This document shows, one piece after another, positions 13,317 through 13,323 of a stretch of DNA of 13,323 bases. The stretch is taken from the NCBI GenBank assembly GCA_023429685.1, contig JAEZDF010000020.1, forward strand, positions 1 to 13,323. The letters are read 5' to 3'. The translations under genes and the position numbers were made by a program. The first letter of the stretch is position 1; each line of letters begins with the position of its first letter. The notes below the pieces were generated by a model. The model ran no database searches, was not told the DNA's origin, and saw only the letters and a list, made by a program, of their open reading frames with translations. Source of the DNA: Bacillota bacterium. Lineage in GTDB: Bacteria; Bacillota; Clostridia; Oscillospirales; Ruminococcaceae.

Positions 13317-13323
13317 CAGTATT

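Noticed and set aside
1..13323. CRISPR arrays, tRNA or rRNA genes, transposases, integrase sites
   Set aside because: No regularly spaced repeats, cloverleaf-like segments, conserved rRNA stretches or transposase motifs were seen on either strand.

Overview
The window looks like chromosomal DNA of an anaerobic, plant-fibre-degrading Firmicute (Clostridia-type). This is inferred from strong AGGAGG-type ribosome sites with some TTG/GTG starts, a small clostridial/Thermotoga-like ferredoxin, an LplB-type sugar permease, and a GH67 alpha-glucuronidase close to the Thermotoga/Geobacillus type. I cannot name a genus. No tRNA, rRNA, CRISPR array, IS element or phage gene is visible.

Layout. (1) 54-1577 (+): xylulokinase, ending at a long shared hairpin (1656-1704). 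(2) 1713-5032 (all -): an iron/redox stress block. In transcription order it has an FNR-like regulator with four cysteines (4322-5032), a RIC/ScdA-type di-iron Fe-S repair protein (3454-4152), a small DUF1858 protein (3200-3427), a DUF438 + hemerythrin-like + PAS protein (1945-3144) and a [4Fe-4S] ferredoxin (1713-1901). A near-consensus FNR box lies upstream of the RIC gene, centred exactly 41.5 bp before the start site predicted from an extended -10. (3) 5344-8053 (+): D-mannonate oxidoreductase (uxuB) and mannonate dehydratase (uxuA), with a hairpin terminator. (4) 8194-10053: an AraC-family regulator (-) divergent from an SxxK serine hydrolase (+). (5) 10402-13316 (+): GH67 alpha-glucuronidase and an LplB-type ABC permease; the rest of that transporter must lie beyond the right edge.

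How the sugar genes fit together (established pathway knowledge plus inference). The permease would help import (methyl)glucuronoxylan oligosaccharides. AguA would remove the glucuronic acid side group. After isomerisation by an enzyme not seen here, fructuronate would go through UxuB and UxuA to 2-keto-3-deoxygluconate. Xylose would enter through xylulokinase. The serine hydrolase may remove ester groups, and the AraC protein is the only sugar-type regulator in view.

The item most worth following up is the opposite-strand stress operon. It combines two different hemerythrin-type di-iron proteins, a DUF1858 protein that aligns without gaps to the N-terminal domain of its RIC neighbour, a PAS domain and a ferredoxin, apparently under its own FNR-like regulator.
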